Of a stretch of DNA of 64,000 bases, positions 8,495-16,113 are shown piece by piece. The stretch's first letter is position 1. Each line of letters opens with the position of its first letter. The notes beneath the pieces are model-generated. The model worked only from the letters and a program-made list of their open reading frames with translations. It ran no database searches and was not told where the DNA came from. Source of the DNA: Tabrizicola sp. TH137 (GTDB taxonomy: Bacteria > Pseudomonadota > Alphaproteobacteria > Rhodobacterales > Rhodobacteraceae). The translations under genes and the position numbers were made by a program. The stretch is from positions 372,001 to 436,000 of the forward strand of contig NZ_PKRQ01000003.1 in the NCBI RefSeq assembly GCF_002855575.1, written 5' to 3'.

Positions 8495-8713
8495 ATGCCC
8501 CGCCTCATCGCCTCCAGCCTGCGCCACGCCCCCGTCCGCGCCCGCCTGTCGCCCCTGCGCCTCCTGCGCCGGCTCATCGCCTTGCGCCGCCAGCGCCGCA
8601 CGCTGGCCCAGCTCGACGACCACCTCCTCGCCGATATCGGCCTGACGCCCGAAGCCGCTCGGATCGAAGCCGAACGCCCGGTCTGGGACGTCCCCGCGCA
8701 TTGGCTGCGCTAG
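8495..8713 (+). CDS. DUF1127 (YjiS-like) small protein
   Basis: A basic protein of 72 residues (76 if the ATG at 8483 is used) with the DUF1127 pattern LDDHLLADIGLTPEAA followed by ERPVWDVPAHWLR. The N-terminal half is Arg/Leu-rich. In alphaproteobacteria such proteins include RNA-binding post-transcriptional regulators (CcaF1 in Rhodobacter sphaeroides). Start 8495 is preferred for the GGAAA upstream. Divergent from LysR, so it may be its target. Confidence 0.82.
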   Translation: MPRLIASSLRHAPVRARLSPLRLLRRLIALRRQRRTLAQLDDHLLADIGLTPEAARIEAERPVWDVPAHWLR

Positions 8714-8781
8714 GGGCGGAACCCACCGGAATGCGGGGAAAAAACCCGACTCGGGAATACAGCGTTTCCTGCACAAGCGTC

Positions 8782-8810
8782 TTGAAATCCAAGGCACGGC
8801 TTCCGATATT
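8782..8810 (+). promoter_or_regulatory. candidate sigma-70-type promoter for the BI-1 gene
   Basis: TTGAAA at 8782-8787 and GATATT at 8805-8810 are separated by 17 bp and lie about 60 bp upstream of the ATG at 8873. The -35 match is good and the -10 match moderate. Confidence 0.4.
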
Positions 8811-8872
8811 CGCAGCATCCGGCCTGTGGGATGCCAACCCGCAGCCGAAGGCTCAACATTCGGAGGCTTCAC

Positions 8873-9613
8873 ATGGCTGAATACCAGACGATCCGTTCGG
8901 TCGGCGCAGGCGCCCGGACCGCTCAGATCGACGCAGGGCTGCGCGCCCACATGAACAAGGTTTACGGGCTGATGTCCGTGGGCATGCTGCTGACCGGCGG
9001 CGTGGCCTGGGCAGTCGGCACCTCGGACGCTCTGTTGTCCATCTTCCGCGATCCCGTCACGCTCTCGCCCAATATCCTCGGCTGGATCGTGATGTTCGCG
9101 CCCCTCGCCATGGTCTTCGCCTTCGGCGCGGCCATCAACCGCCTGTCGCAGGCGGCGGCGCAGCTCTTCTTCTACGCCTTCGCGGCGGTGATGGGTCTTT
9201 CCATCGCCTGGATCTTCAAGGCCTTCACCGGCGTCTCCATCGCGCAGACCTTCCTCGTGACGGCGATCGCCTTCGCGGGCCTGTCGCTCTGGGGCTACAC
9301 CACGAAGAAAGACCTGTCGGGGATGGGCACCTTCCTGATGATGGGCCTGATCGGCCTGATCGTCGCCTCGATCGTGAACATCTTCCTCGGCTCTGGCGCG
9401 CTGGCCTTCGCGATCTCGGTGATCGGTCTGCTGATCTTCGCCGGCCTGACCGCCTTCGACACGCAGAACATCAAGAACACCTATATCCAGCACGCGCAGT
9501 ATGGTGATGAAGAATGGCTCGGCAAGTCCGCCATCATGGGCGCGCTCAGCCTCTACATGAACTTCATCAACATCTTCATGTTCCTGCTGCAATTCCTCGG
9601 CAACCGCGAGTGA
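8873..9613 (+). CDS. Bax inhibitor-1 / YccA family membrane protein
   Basis: Inner-membrane protein of 246 residues with seven hydrophobic segments and the BI-1 family C-terminus GLTAFDTQNIKNTY followed by a final hydrophobic helix ending in FLLQFLGNRE. Bacterial members (YccA, YbhL) are linked to FtsH proteolysis or calcium leak; the role here is unproven. The ATG at 8873 follows CGGAGG. A strong terminator follows at 9636, so the gene is probably monocistronic. Confidence 0.9.
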   Translation: MAEYQTIRSVGAGARTAQIDAGLRAHMNKVYGLMSVGMLLTGGVAWAVGTSDALLSIFRDPVTLSPNILGWIVMFAPLAMVFAFGAAINRLSQAAAQLFFYAFAAVMGLSIAWIFKAFTGVSIAQTFLVTAIAFAGLSLWGYTTKKDLSGMGTFLMMGLIGLIVASIVNIFLGSGALAFAISVIGLLIFAGLTAFDTQNIKNTYIQHAQYGDEEWLGKSAIMGALSLYMNFINIFMFLLQFLGNRE

Positions 9614-9635
9614 CGCAGTCAGGGCACGGAAACGG

Positions 9636-9664
9636 AAAGGGCCGGTCGCAAGACCGGCCCTTTT
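9636..9664 (+). terminator. intrinsic terminator of the BI-1 gene
   Basis: A perfect stem AAAGGGCCGGTC / GACCGGCCCTTT with loop GCAA, followed by T residues, lies 22 bp after the stop codon. Confidence 0.85.
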
Positions 9665-9685
9665 CCATTCCGCCACCCTCGCCGC

Positions 9686-10198
9686 TCAGGGGCTGATCTG
9701 CCGCATCATGCGCACCGCCGGAAAGACGATCCCCGGCGCCAGCGGCACATCCACCTCATGCAGCACGCGAAAGCCCAGCGCATCATAGAAAGGGATCGCC
9801 GTCCGCGTGGACAGGCAATCCAGCCAGCGGATGCCATGCCGCAGCGCATCCACGATCACCTCGCTGATGACGGCGCTGCCCACCCCCTGCCGCAGCCGCG
9901 CGGGGTCCACCGCGACCTGCCGCACATGGGCGGTCTGCGCGGCCTCCGCTCCCAGCCCGGGCAGCGCCGCGCTCCACCCGCCGGCCCCGATCACCTGCCC
10001 CTCTTCCGTCTCCGCCAGGAAGTAGCGCCCCGAAGCCAGAAGCTCCGGCTTGGCGCGCGAGATGAGGGGAAGCGCAAGCACCTGAACCGACGGCGCGTAA
10101 TCCTGCTTCAAGAGCCGCGGATAGCTCCGCCCAAGCAGCCGGTCCACGGCGGCAAGGTCCGAAGGCTTGGCACGGCGAAGGGTAAGGATGTGATCCAT
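9686..10198 (-). CDS. GNAT-family N-acetyltransferase
   Basis: A 170-residue acetyltransferase of the GNAT fold. The acetyl-CoA-binding motif A is visible as VRQVAVDPARLRQGVGSAV (near 93-111, RQGVGS giving the pyrophosphate loop), followed by FYDALGFRVLHEV. The substrate is not predictable. Located between two terminators, on the same strand as rpmG. Confidence 0.85.
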   Translation of the reverse strand: MDHILTLRRAKPSDLAAVDRLLGRSYPRLLKQDYAPSVQVLALPLISRAKPELLASGRYFLAETEEGQVIGAGGWSAALPGLGAEAAQTAHVRQVAVDPARLRQGVGSAVISEVIVDALRHGIRWLDCLSTRTAIPFYDALGFRVLHEVDVPLAPGIVFPAVRMMRQISP

Positions 10199-10245
10199 CG
10201 CGTGCAGCTAGCGCAACCTGCGCGCGAGGAAAGGCCCATGGCGAA

Positions 10246-10274
10246 AAAGAAAAGGCCGCCCCGAAGGGCGGCCC
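10246..10274 (-). terminator. intrinsic terminator of rpmG
   Basis: On the minus strand a stem GGCCGCCC / GGGCGGCC (10273-10254) with tetraloop TTCG is followed by TTTTCTTTTT. It lies about 25 bp after the rpmG stop. Confidence 0.85.
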
Positions 10275-10297
10275 GATCCCGAATGTCAGGCAAGACC

Positions 10298-10465
10298 TTA
10301 CTTGATCTTGCCTTCCTTGTATTCCACATGCTCGCGCTTGACGGGGTCGTACTTCTTCACGACCATCTTCTCGGTCATGGTGCGGGCGTTCTTCTTGGTC
10401 ACGTAGAAATGCCCGGTCCCCGCCGTCGAGTTCAGACGGATCTTGATCGTCGTCGGCTTCGCCAT
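10298..10465 (-). CDS. rpmG: 50S ribosomal protein L33
   Basis: A 55-residue basic protein with the L33 sequence pattern [31 protein letters not shown] and [14 protein letters not shown]. It lacks the zinc-binding Cys pairs, so it is the zinc-independent (C-minus) form. Large-subunit component. The ATG at 10465 has TAGGAGAG upstream. Monocistronic with its own terminator. Confidence 0.97.
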   Translation of the reverse strand: MAKPTTIKIRLNSTAGTGHFYVTKKNARTMTEKMVVKKYDPVKREHVEYKEGKIK

Positions 10466-10524
10466 AGTCGTCTCTCCTAGAACGGGGAAACGCACAGGCC
10501 CCCGCGAAATCTCTTGAAGCCCGC

Positions 10525-10552
10525 CTTTTACTTGGGGAGGCGGCAGAGTCAA
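10525..10552 (-). promoter_or_regulatory. candidate promoter of rpmG
   Basis: On the minus strand TTGACT (10552-10547) is followed after 16 bp by TAAAAG (10530-10525), about 60 bp before the rpmG ATG. The -35 match is good and the -10 weak. Confidence 0.35.
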
Positions 10553-10639
10553 CAGCCAAACCGCCCGCCTTCCATCAAATTGCGCGCCATGCGGCGCAAG
10601 TCTTTCAGGTCGCCTGCGCGGCCTGCGCCGCTTGGCTCC

Positions 10640-10790
10640 GCCGGGGGTCCCCCCCGGACCCCCGGAGTATTTTCCACCAAGATGAAGACAGCGTGAGACC
10701 GGCCCCCTGCTTCATCTTGGCCCGAAATACTCCGGGGGTGAGCCGCGCCGCGCGCGGCGAGGGGCCAAGGCCCCCTGTTCGACGCCGGTC
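10640..10790. repeat. inverted pair of the modular intergenic element
   Basis: Two copies face each other: CTTCATCTTGG on the minus strand (10687-10677) and on the plus strand (10710-10720), each followed outward by AAATACTCCGGGGG. The plus copy continues with GGGGGTGA and hairpin GCCGCGC (10742-10748), CGC, GCGCGGC (10752-10758), then GAGGGG. The minus copy continues with a GGGGGTCC / GGACCCCC hairpin. It fills most of the gap between rpmG and the 3' end of rnpB. Confidence 0.8.
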
Positions 10791-10799
10791 AAGGGAAAT

Positions 10800-11200
10800 G
10801 CGCGGATGGCCTATAAGCCGGATTCTGTCCCCCCCGGACCGTGATCCGGGGCTGGATGACCATTCCTCTGCCGCACGTGTCACCACGGCGGTCAAGCTGC
10901 CAACCCGGGCCCCTGGGCTGAAGCGTCCCTGCGGAGGTCTCTGCCGAGGCAGACCTTTCCGCGCGAGGCCCCTATTCGGCATTGCTCCGGGTGGGGCTTG
11001 CCGTGCCGTCCCGGTTGCCCGGTCCGCGGTGGGCTCTTACCCCACCGTTTCACCATCACCCCGGATCAAATCCGGGGCAGACTCTTCTCTGTGGCGCTTT
11101 CCCTGGGGTTACCCCCGCCGGGCGTTACCCGGCACCCTTGCTTCATGGAGTCCGGACTTTCCTCGGAACATACGCCCCGCGGTCATCCGGCCATCCGCGC
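10800..11200 (-). ncRNA. rnpB: RNase P RNA (class A)
   Basis: The catalytic RNA that removes tRNA 5' leaders. On the minus strand the 5' end GCGCGGATGGCC (11200-11189) pairs with the 3' end GGCCATCCGCGC (10811-10800), forming P1. The near-universal block GAGGAAAGTCCGGACTCCAT follows at about 11163-11144, and the CR-V/3' region ACAGAATCCGGCTTATAGG lies near the 3' end. The size, about 400 nt, fits an alphaproteobacterial type A RNA. It begins 11 bp after the stop of the amidase gene. Open frames on the other strand across this RNA are not genes. Confidence 0.95.
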
Positions 11201-11210
11201 GCCGCCGGGC

Positions 11211-11882
11211 TTACGCCGCCCCCGTGGCTGCGTCAACCGGGAAGCGCCGCGCAAGATCCGCCGCCATCCCCGCATCCACCGCATCGAGTGGCCCTTCCAC
11301 CCCGGGCCGGAACCGCAGCCGGAACGCCCGCAGCAGCAGCCCCTCCTCCACATCCGGATATCCGAAGCGGCGCGCATGGCCGAGGAACTCGGCCGGCCGA
11401 CCGCCGCTTCGCGCCTCGGGCCAGACCGACAGACCGCTCCGCGCCAGCCTGCGCCAGTCGAACCGCGGCCCCGGATCGGATTTGCGCGCAGGGGCCATGT
11501 CGGAATGCCCGATCACCCGCTCGGGCCTCACCCCCCAGCGCCCCATGATCCCGGCCAAGAGCCGCTCCAGCGCCGCCATCTGCGGTTCAGGAAAGGGCTG
11601 CGCGCCGCCATTGGCCAGTTCGATCCCGATGGAGCGTGAATTGACATCCGTCACCGCCCCCCAGGCCCCCGCCCCGGCATGCCAGGCCCGCAGCGCCTCA
11701 TCCACAAGCTGCTCGGTGCCGCCATCCTCGGCAATCAGCCAATGCGCCGAAACCTCATGCGCCGGGTCGCAGAGCCGTGCCCGCGCCTCTGCCACGCCCG
11801 CCATGGCGGTATAGTGGATGACCACAAGGTCGGGCCGCGCCCCGCCGCGCCTTTCGCCGCAATTCGGCGAAGGGAAGCTCAC
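11211..11882 (-). CDS. N-acetylmuramoyl-L-alanine amidase (AmpD / amidase_2 family)
   Basis: A zinc amidase of 223 residues of the peptidoglycan-recycling type. His23 in VVIHYTAM, the central block NSRSIGIELANGG and the C-terminal zinc and catalytic block IGHSDMAPARKSDPGPRF match AmpD-like amidases cleaving MurNAc-L-Ala bonds. There is no signal peptide, so it is probably cytosolic and acts on imported anhydromuropeptides. The GTG start at 11882 overlaps the TGA of the lipoprotein gene (GTGA), suggesting translational coupling. An unusual Arg-rich C-terminal third (about 140-223) follows the amidase domain. Confidence 0.85.
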   Translation of the reverse strand: MSFPSPNCGERRGGARPDLVVIHYTAMAGVAEARARLCDPAHEVSAHWLIAEDGGTEQLVDEALRAWHAGAGAWGAVTDVNSRSIGIELANGGAQPFPEPQMAALERLLAGIMGRWGVRPERVIGHSDMAPARKSDPGPRFDWRRLARSGLSVWPEARSGGRPAEFLGHARRFGYPDVEEGLLLRAFRLRFRPGVEGPLDAVDAGMAADLARRFPVDAATGAA

Positions 11883-12679
11883 TGCAAACGGAAGGGCCGC
11901 GGGTCCCAGGCACAGGCGAAGCCGTCGCCATCCGGGTCCAGCCCGCGGCGATCCCGCTCCGGCCCACCGGCCTCCAGAAAGGCCTGCTGCGCCAGATCGG
12001 GCGAGGCATAGCGCGCACAGGCGGCCTGCGGATCGGTGAAGCGCAGCGATGACCGGGAATGCACCTGCGTGCCGGGGTTATGCGTGGTGGACAGCGCATA
12101 GGCCACGATATTCGGCCCTGTCTCCGTGCGTTCCGGCACGGCCGTCGGCTGGATCACCGTGTATTGCGCCCGGTTCCGCGCCAGCCGTTCGGCATCGCTC
12201 TCGATCGTCTCGCGCTGCGACACGGCTGCGAAATCCTGCTCATCGGAAATGCCGGTATTGTTATGCACCATCTCGCCCGCTTGCGGCGCGATGGTCGCGG
12301 GCGCATTGCCGCGCGGCCGGTTCGGATCGTTCGGATCAAAGGCCGCCACCGCCGTCCCCGCGCCCTGGGTCATCGGATCGCCGATCACCACCGGCTGCGG
12401 CGCCGTGGCCGAAAGCGGGGCTGCACCGGTCGCCCGGTCGATGGCCGCCGCCGCCAGATCGGGCGAAAAGCCGCCCGCCGGGGCCGTGGCCGGGGCCATG
12501 GCCGTGCCGAAAGGCGCGACCGGCGTCACCGGCGTCGCCGCCCGCGGGGCCGAGGCCGCCTGTTCCCGCAGATAGCTGTTGTAGTCATTGAACCCGACCC
12601 CGGCGCCCGAATCCGGAACGCTGGAGGTGCAGGCGGCCATGGCCGCGGTCAGGGCAAGCATCACAACAGATCGCATCAT
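11879..12679 (-). CDS. lipoprotein with C-terminal excalibur-like domain
   Basis: A protein of 266 residues with a lipobox signal (MMRSVVMLALTAAMAAC, Cys17), an Ala/Pro-rich linker (about 35-120) and a C-terminal part with Cys, FLEAGG and LDPDGDGFACAWDPRPF. That pattern is the excalibur calcium-binding motif, with DPDGDG and a flanking Cys pair. Likely anchored in the outer or inner membrane facing the periplasm. Function unknown. It lies 29 bp after gatA and overlaps the amidase gene by 4 bp, so it belongs to the gatCA transcription unit. Confidence 0.7.
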   Translation of the reverse strand: MMRSVVMLALTAAMAACTSSVPDSGAGVGFNDYNSYLREQAASAPRAATPVTPVAPFGTAMAPATAPAGGFSPDLAAAAIDRATGAAPLSATAPQPVVIGDPMTQGAGTAVAAFDPNDPNRPRGNAPATIAPQAGEMVHNNTGISDEQDFAAVSQRETIESDAERLARNRAQYTVIQPTAVPERTETGPNIVAYALSTTHNPGTQVHSRSSLRFTDPQAACARYASPDLAQQAFLEAGGPERDRRGLDPDGDGFACAWDPRPFRLQ

Positions 12680-12708
12680 CGCGCCTCGACTTTCCTCGAT
12701 CCGGCGAA

Positions 12709-14187
12709 TTACCACCATTTGGCTGGCTTTGCCACAAAGCCCGCCGCCCGTTCCAGCACATAAGCGTGATTCAGCAACCCGCCCTCGTCCCAGGGACGTC
12801 CGATCAGTTGCAAACCCAGCGGCAGCCCCTGCTTGTCCAGCCCGACCGGCACAGAAATCCCCGGCAGCCCCGCCAGGTTCACCGTCACGGTAAAGACGTC
12901 GTTCAGATACATCTCGATCGGGTCCGCCGATGACATCTCGCCAAGGCCGAAGGCCGCGCTCGGCGTGGCGGGCGTCAGGATCGCATCCACCCCGTTTGCA
13001 AAGGCCTCGTCGAAATCCCGCTTGATCAGCGCCCGCACCTTCCGCGCCCGGTTGTAATAGGCGTCATAGAACCCCGCCGACAGGACATAGGTCCCGATCA
13101 TCACCCGGCGCTGCACTTCCTTGCCAAAGCCTTCGGCGCGGGTCTTCTCATACATCTCGGTTATGCCATCGCCCGCCGCCAGCTTCGCCCGATGCCCATA
13201 ACGCACCCCGTCATAGCGGGCGAGGTTCGATGACGCCTCCGCCGGCGCGATCACGTAATAGGCCGGCAGCGCGTATTTCGTATGGGGCAGCGAGATATCC
13301 ACGATCTCCGCCCCGGCATCCTTCAGCATCGCCGCGCCATCGGCCCAGAGCTTTTCGATCTCCGACGGCATCCCCTCCATGCGGTATTCGCGCGGCAGGC
13401 CGATCTTCTTGCCCCGGATATCCCCGGTCAGCGCCGCCTCGAAATCCGGCACCGCCAGATCGGCCGAAGTGCTGTCCTTCGGATCATGCCCCGCCATGGC
13501 CTGAAGGAAGATCGCCGCATCCCGCACGCTCTTCGTCATCGGCCCCGCCTGGTCCAGGGACGAGGCAAAGGCCACGATCCCCCAGCGGCTGACGCGCCCA
13601 TAGGTCGGCTTGATCCCCACGATCCCGGTAAAGGCGGCAGGCTGGCGGATCGACCCGCCCGTATCCGTCCCCGTCGCGGCCAGGCACAGGTCGCCCGCTA
13701 CGGCGGCGGCAGACCCGCCCGAGGAACCGCCCGGCGTCAGCTTGCGCCCGTCCACCTTCCACGGGTTCACCGCATGGCCATAGCAGGAGGTTTCGTTGCT
13801 GGACCCCATGGCAAACTCGTCCATGTTCAGCTTGCCCAGCATCACCGCGCCCGCTTCGAACAGCTTCGCCGTGACAGTCGATTCATATTCCGGCCTGAAC
13901 CCGGCAAGGATGTTCGATGCCGCCTGCGACGGCACACCCTTGGTGCAGAACAGATCCTTGATCCCCAGCGGAATCCCGCACATCGACGGCGCATCCCCCG
14001 CCTTGATCCGCGCATCCGCCGCCCGCGCCTGATCCAGCGCGATCTCGGGCGTCTTGTGGACAAAGGCCCCCAGCGCATCGCCCGCATCCATCGCCGTCAG
14101 GCAGGCCATCGTCAGGTCGGTGGCCGAAATCTCGCCCTTGCGCAGCGCATCCCGCGCCGCCGCGATCGTCCAAGTGTTCGCGCTCAT
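12709..14187 (-). CDS. gatA: Asp-tRNA(Asn)/Glu-tRNA(Gln) amidotransferase subunit A
   Basis: The glutaminase subunit (492 residues) of the GatCAB complex that amidates mischarged Glu-tRNA(Gln) and Asp-tRNA(Asn). The amidase signature is visible: catalytic Lys in [11 protein letters not shown] (near 73-83), the Ser block [15 protein letters not shown] (near 153-167) and [10 protein letters not shown] with the catalytic Ser. The start ATG overlaps the gatC stop (ATGA at 14184-14187). gatB is not in this window. Confidence 0.96.
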   Translation of the reverse strand: MSANTWTIAAARDALRKGEISATDLTMACLTAMDAGDALGAFVHKTPEIALDQARAADARIKAGDAPSMCGIPLGIKDLFCTKGVPSQAASNILAGFRPEYESTVTAKLFEAGAVMLGKLNMDEFAMGSSNETSCYGHAVNPWKVDGRKLTPGGSSGGSAAAVAGDLCLAATGTDTGGSIRQPAAFTGIVGIKPTYGRVSRWGIVAFASSLDQAGPMTKSVRDAAIFLQAMAGHDPKDSTSADLAVPDFEAALTGDIRGKKIGLPREYRMEGMPSEIEKLWADGAAMLKDAGAEIVDISLPHTKYALPAYYVIAPAEASSNLARYDGVRYGHRAKLAAGDGITEMYEKTRAEGFGKEVQRRVMIGTYVLSAGFYDAYYNRARKVRALIKRDFDEAFANGVDAILTPATPSAAFGLGEMSSADPIEMYLNDVFTVTVNLAGLPGISVPVGLDKQGLPLGLQLIGRPWDEGGLLNHAYVLERAAGFVAKPAKWW

Positions 14188-14471
14188 TCCACCACCTTCG
14201 GCACGGCAAAGAACCCCTCGCGCGCATCCGGCGCATTCTTCAAAACCTGCGCCTGGATATTCCCATCCGTCACCTCATCCTTGCGCCGCTTCAGGCGCAT
14301 CGGCGTGACCGATGTCATCGGCTCCACCCCCGTCACATCCACCTCATTCAACTGCTCCATGAAGGTCAGGATGCCCGAAAGCTCCCCGGCCAGCGCCGGC
14401 AGATCGGCCTCTTCCACCCGGATCCGGGCCAGCTTCGCCACGCGGCGCGCGGTGTCGATGTCGATGGACAT
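14184..14471 (-). CDS. gatC: Asp-tRNA(Asn)/Glu-tRNA(Gln) amidotransferase subunit C
   Basis: A small stabilising subunit of 95 residues with the GatC pattern [20 protein letters not shown] and [17 protein letters not shown] and a C-terminal FFAVPKVVE. The ATG at 14471 follows GGGGAAAG; the in-frame upstream extension is not typical of the family. It overlaps gatA by 4 bp. Confidence 0.95.
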   Translation of the reverse strand: MSIDIDTARRVAKLARIRVEEADLPALAGELSGILTFMEQLNEVDVTGVEPMTSVTPMRLKRRKDEVTDGNIQAQVLKNAPDAREGFFAVPKVVE

Positions 14472-14675
14472 GGGTCTTTCCCCTGTTCTGATCCCCGCCC
14501 GTTTAGCCCCCCGCCCCCAATCCCGCAAGGGCATCAGGCGGCTTCAGGCCGGACAATCCCCGCTCATGCACAGGGTCTGCGCCCGCAGCGGCATTCCCAT
14601 TCCGTCCGCGCCCGCTAGCTTGGCCCGGACAAGCGACCATCCGACCAGATCCCCGACCAGATCAAGGAGACAGAC

Positions 14676-15368
14676 ATGCAGATCACCTGGCTCGGCCATT
14701 CCGGCTTCCGCATCGAGATCGAGGGGGCCACCCTCCTGATCGACCCCTGGCTCACCGGCAATCCCCTGTTCCCCGCCGACCGCCGGGCCGAGGCGCTCGC
14801 AGGCGCGACCCATGTCCTCCTCACCCATGGCCATGGCGACCATGCCGCCGATGCCGCCGCCATCTGCAAGGAACTGGGCATCCCGCTGGTGGGCATCTAT
14901 GACCTCGTCAGCTATCTCGAAGGCCGCGACGGCATCGCCAGCATCGGCTTCAACAAGGGCGGCACCGTCGATCTGGCCGGGGCCAGGGTCACCATGGTCA
15001 ATGCCTGCCACTCCTCCACCCTCTCGGGCGCGGCGGGCCCCGTCGCCGCAGGTTCCGAAGCTGGTTACATGATCGCGGGCGAAGGCCACACGATCTATGT
15101 CTCGGGCGACACCGACATCATGGCCGACATGCAATGGATGGGCGAACTTCACGCCCCCTCCATCGGCATCCTCTGCGCGGGTGGCCATTTCACCATGGAC
15201 ATGAAACGCGCGGCCTGGGCGGCGCGGCGCTATTTCAACTTCAAGACGGTGATCCCCTGCCACTACCGCACCTTCGGCGCGCTGGAACAAGATGCAACCG
15301 ACATGGTGGTGGAACTGCCCGGCGTGCAGGTGATCGAACCCCAGGTCCTCGACCCGATCCGTTTCTGA
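14676..15368 (+). CDS. metal-dependent hydrolase, UPF0173 family (metallo-beta-lactamase fold)
   Basis: A 230-residue protein with the MBL-fold motif LTHGHGDHAAD (His51, His53, Asp55, His56) and further ligand candidates NACHSS and SGDTDI, ending with a C-terminal histidine in VIPCHYRTF. Members are cytosolic hydrolases of unknown physiological substrate. The ATG at 14676 has AAGGAG upstream. Monocistronic in appearance and divergent from gatC. Confidence 0.87.
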   Translation: MQITWLGHSGFRIEIEGATLLIDPWLTGNPLFPADRRAEALAGATHVLLTHGHGDHAADAAAICKELGIPLVGIYDLVSYLEGRDGIASIGFNKGGTVDLAGARVTMVNACHSSTLSGAAGPVAAGSEAGYMIAGEGHTIYVSGDTDIMADMQWMGELHAPSIGILCAGGHFTMDMKRAAWAARRYFNFKTVIPCHYRTFGALEQDATDMVVELPGVQVIEPQVLDPIRF

Positions 15369-15410
15369 CGGCCTGCAAGGGCGGGGGGAGGGGGGGGCCG
15401 CCGCCCCCCT

Positions 15411-15860
15411 TCACCGCTTCGCGGCAAAGAACCCTTTCAGCAGCCGCTCCGCCTCTGCCGCCCCGATCCCGTCATAGACCTCCGGCACATGATGGCATTG
15501 CGGATGCGAAAACACCCGCGCCCCCACCGCCACGCCCCCGCTCTTGGGGTCCGCCGCGCCATAATACAGCCGCCCGATCCGCGCCGCCGAGATCGCCGCC
15601 GCACACATCGGACAAGGCTCCAGCGTCACGTAAAGATCATGGCCCGGCAACCGCTCCGCCCCCAGCGCCGCGCAAGCCGCCCGGATCGCCAGCACCTCGG
15701 CATGGGCCGTGGGGTCGCACAACTCCCGCGTCCGGTTCCCCGCCCGCGCGACCACCGCACCGGCAGGCGACACCACCACCGCGCCCACGGGAACCTCGCC
15801 CCGCGCGCCCGCCGCCCGCGCCTCGTCCAGCGCCAACTCCATGAAAGACCGGAACTCCAT
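15411..15860 (-). CDS. tadA: tRNA-specific adenosine deaminase
   Basis: A 149-residue zinc deaminase converting A34 to inosine in tRNA(Arg). Zinc and catalytic motifs are HAEV (His53, Glu55) and PCPMC (Cys83, Cys86), with the N-terminal family pattern ALDEARAAGARGEVPVGAVV. The ATG at 15860 has GGAAGG upstream; the larger open frame extending to 16310 runs through repeats and is rejected. Confidence 0.95.
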   Translation of the reverse strand: MEFRSFMELALDEARAAGARGEVPVGAVVVSPAGAVVARAGNRTRELCDPTAHAEVLAIRAACAALGAERLPGHDLYVTLEPCPMCAAAISAARIGRLYYGAADPKSGGVAVGARVFSHPQCHHVPEVYDGIGAAEAERLLKGFFAAKR

Positions 15861-15887
15861 ACCCCTTCCTGCCCCGCCAAACACAAA

Positions 15888-16085
15888 GGCGCAACCTTGC
15901 CCCTTCATCTTGGAAAAAATACTCTCCGGGGCCAGACGCCGGATTCGCCACCGGTTCAAGAACCGGCGGCCGACGGGGTGGAAAACCCCGGCGGGTTCCG
16001 CTAGGCGCAACCTTGCCCCTTCATCTTGGAAAAAATACTCTCCGGGGGTCCGGGGGTGGAAAACCCCCGGGGGTTCCGCTAGGCA
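15888..16085 (+). repeat. duplicated CTTCATCTTGG element in the tadA-rluB gap
   Basis: GGCGCAACCTTGCCCCTTCA at 15888 recurs at 16004, 116 bp apart; each copy runs on through CTTGGAAAAAATACTCTCCGGGG. Each is followed by a hairpin-forming stretch with GTGGAAAACCCC and GGGTTCCGCTAGGC. The region separates divergently transcribed tadA and rluB, so their promoters must lie in or beside the repeats. Confidence 0.8.
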
Positions 16086-16113
16086 CCACGCTTGGCCCTT
16101 GAAGGACAACCCC

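Noticed and set aside
10693-11814. Plus-strand open frames across 10.7-11.8 kb
   Set aside because: They lie on the opposite strand of rnpB and the amidase gene. The products have no domain pattern and the RNA features are decisive.
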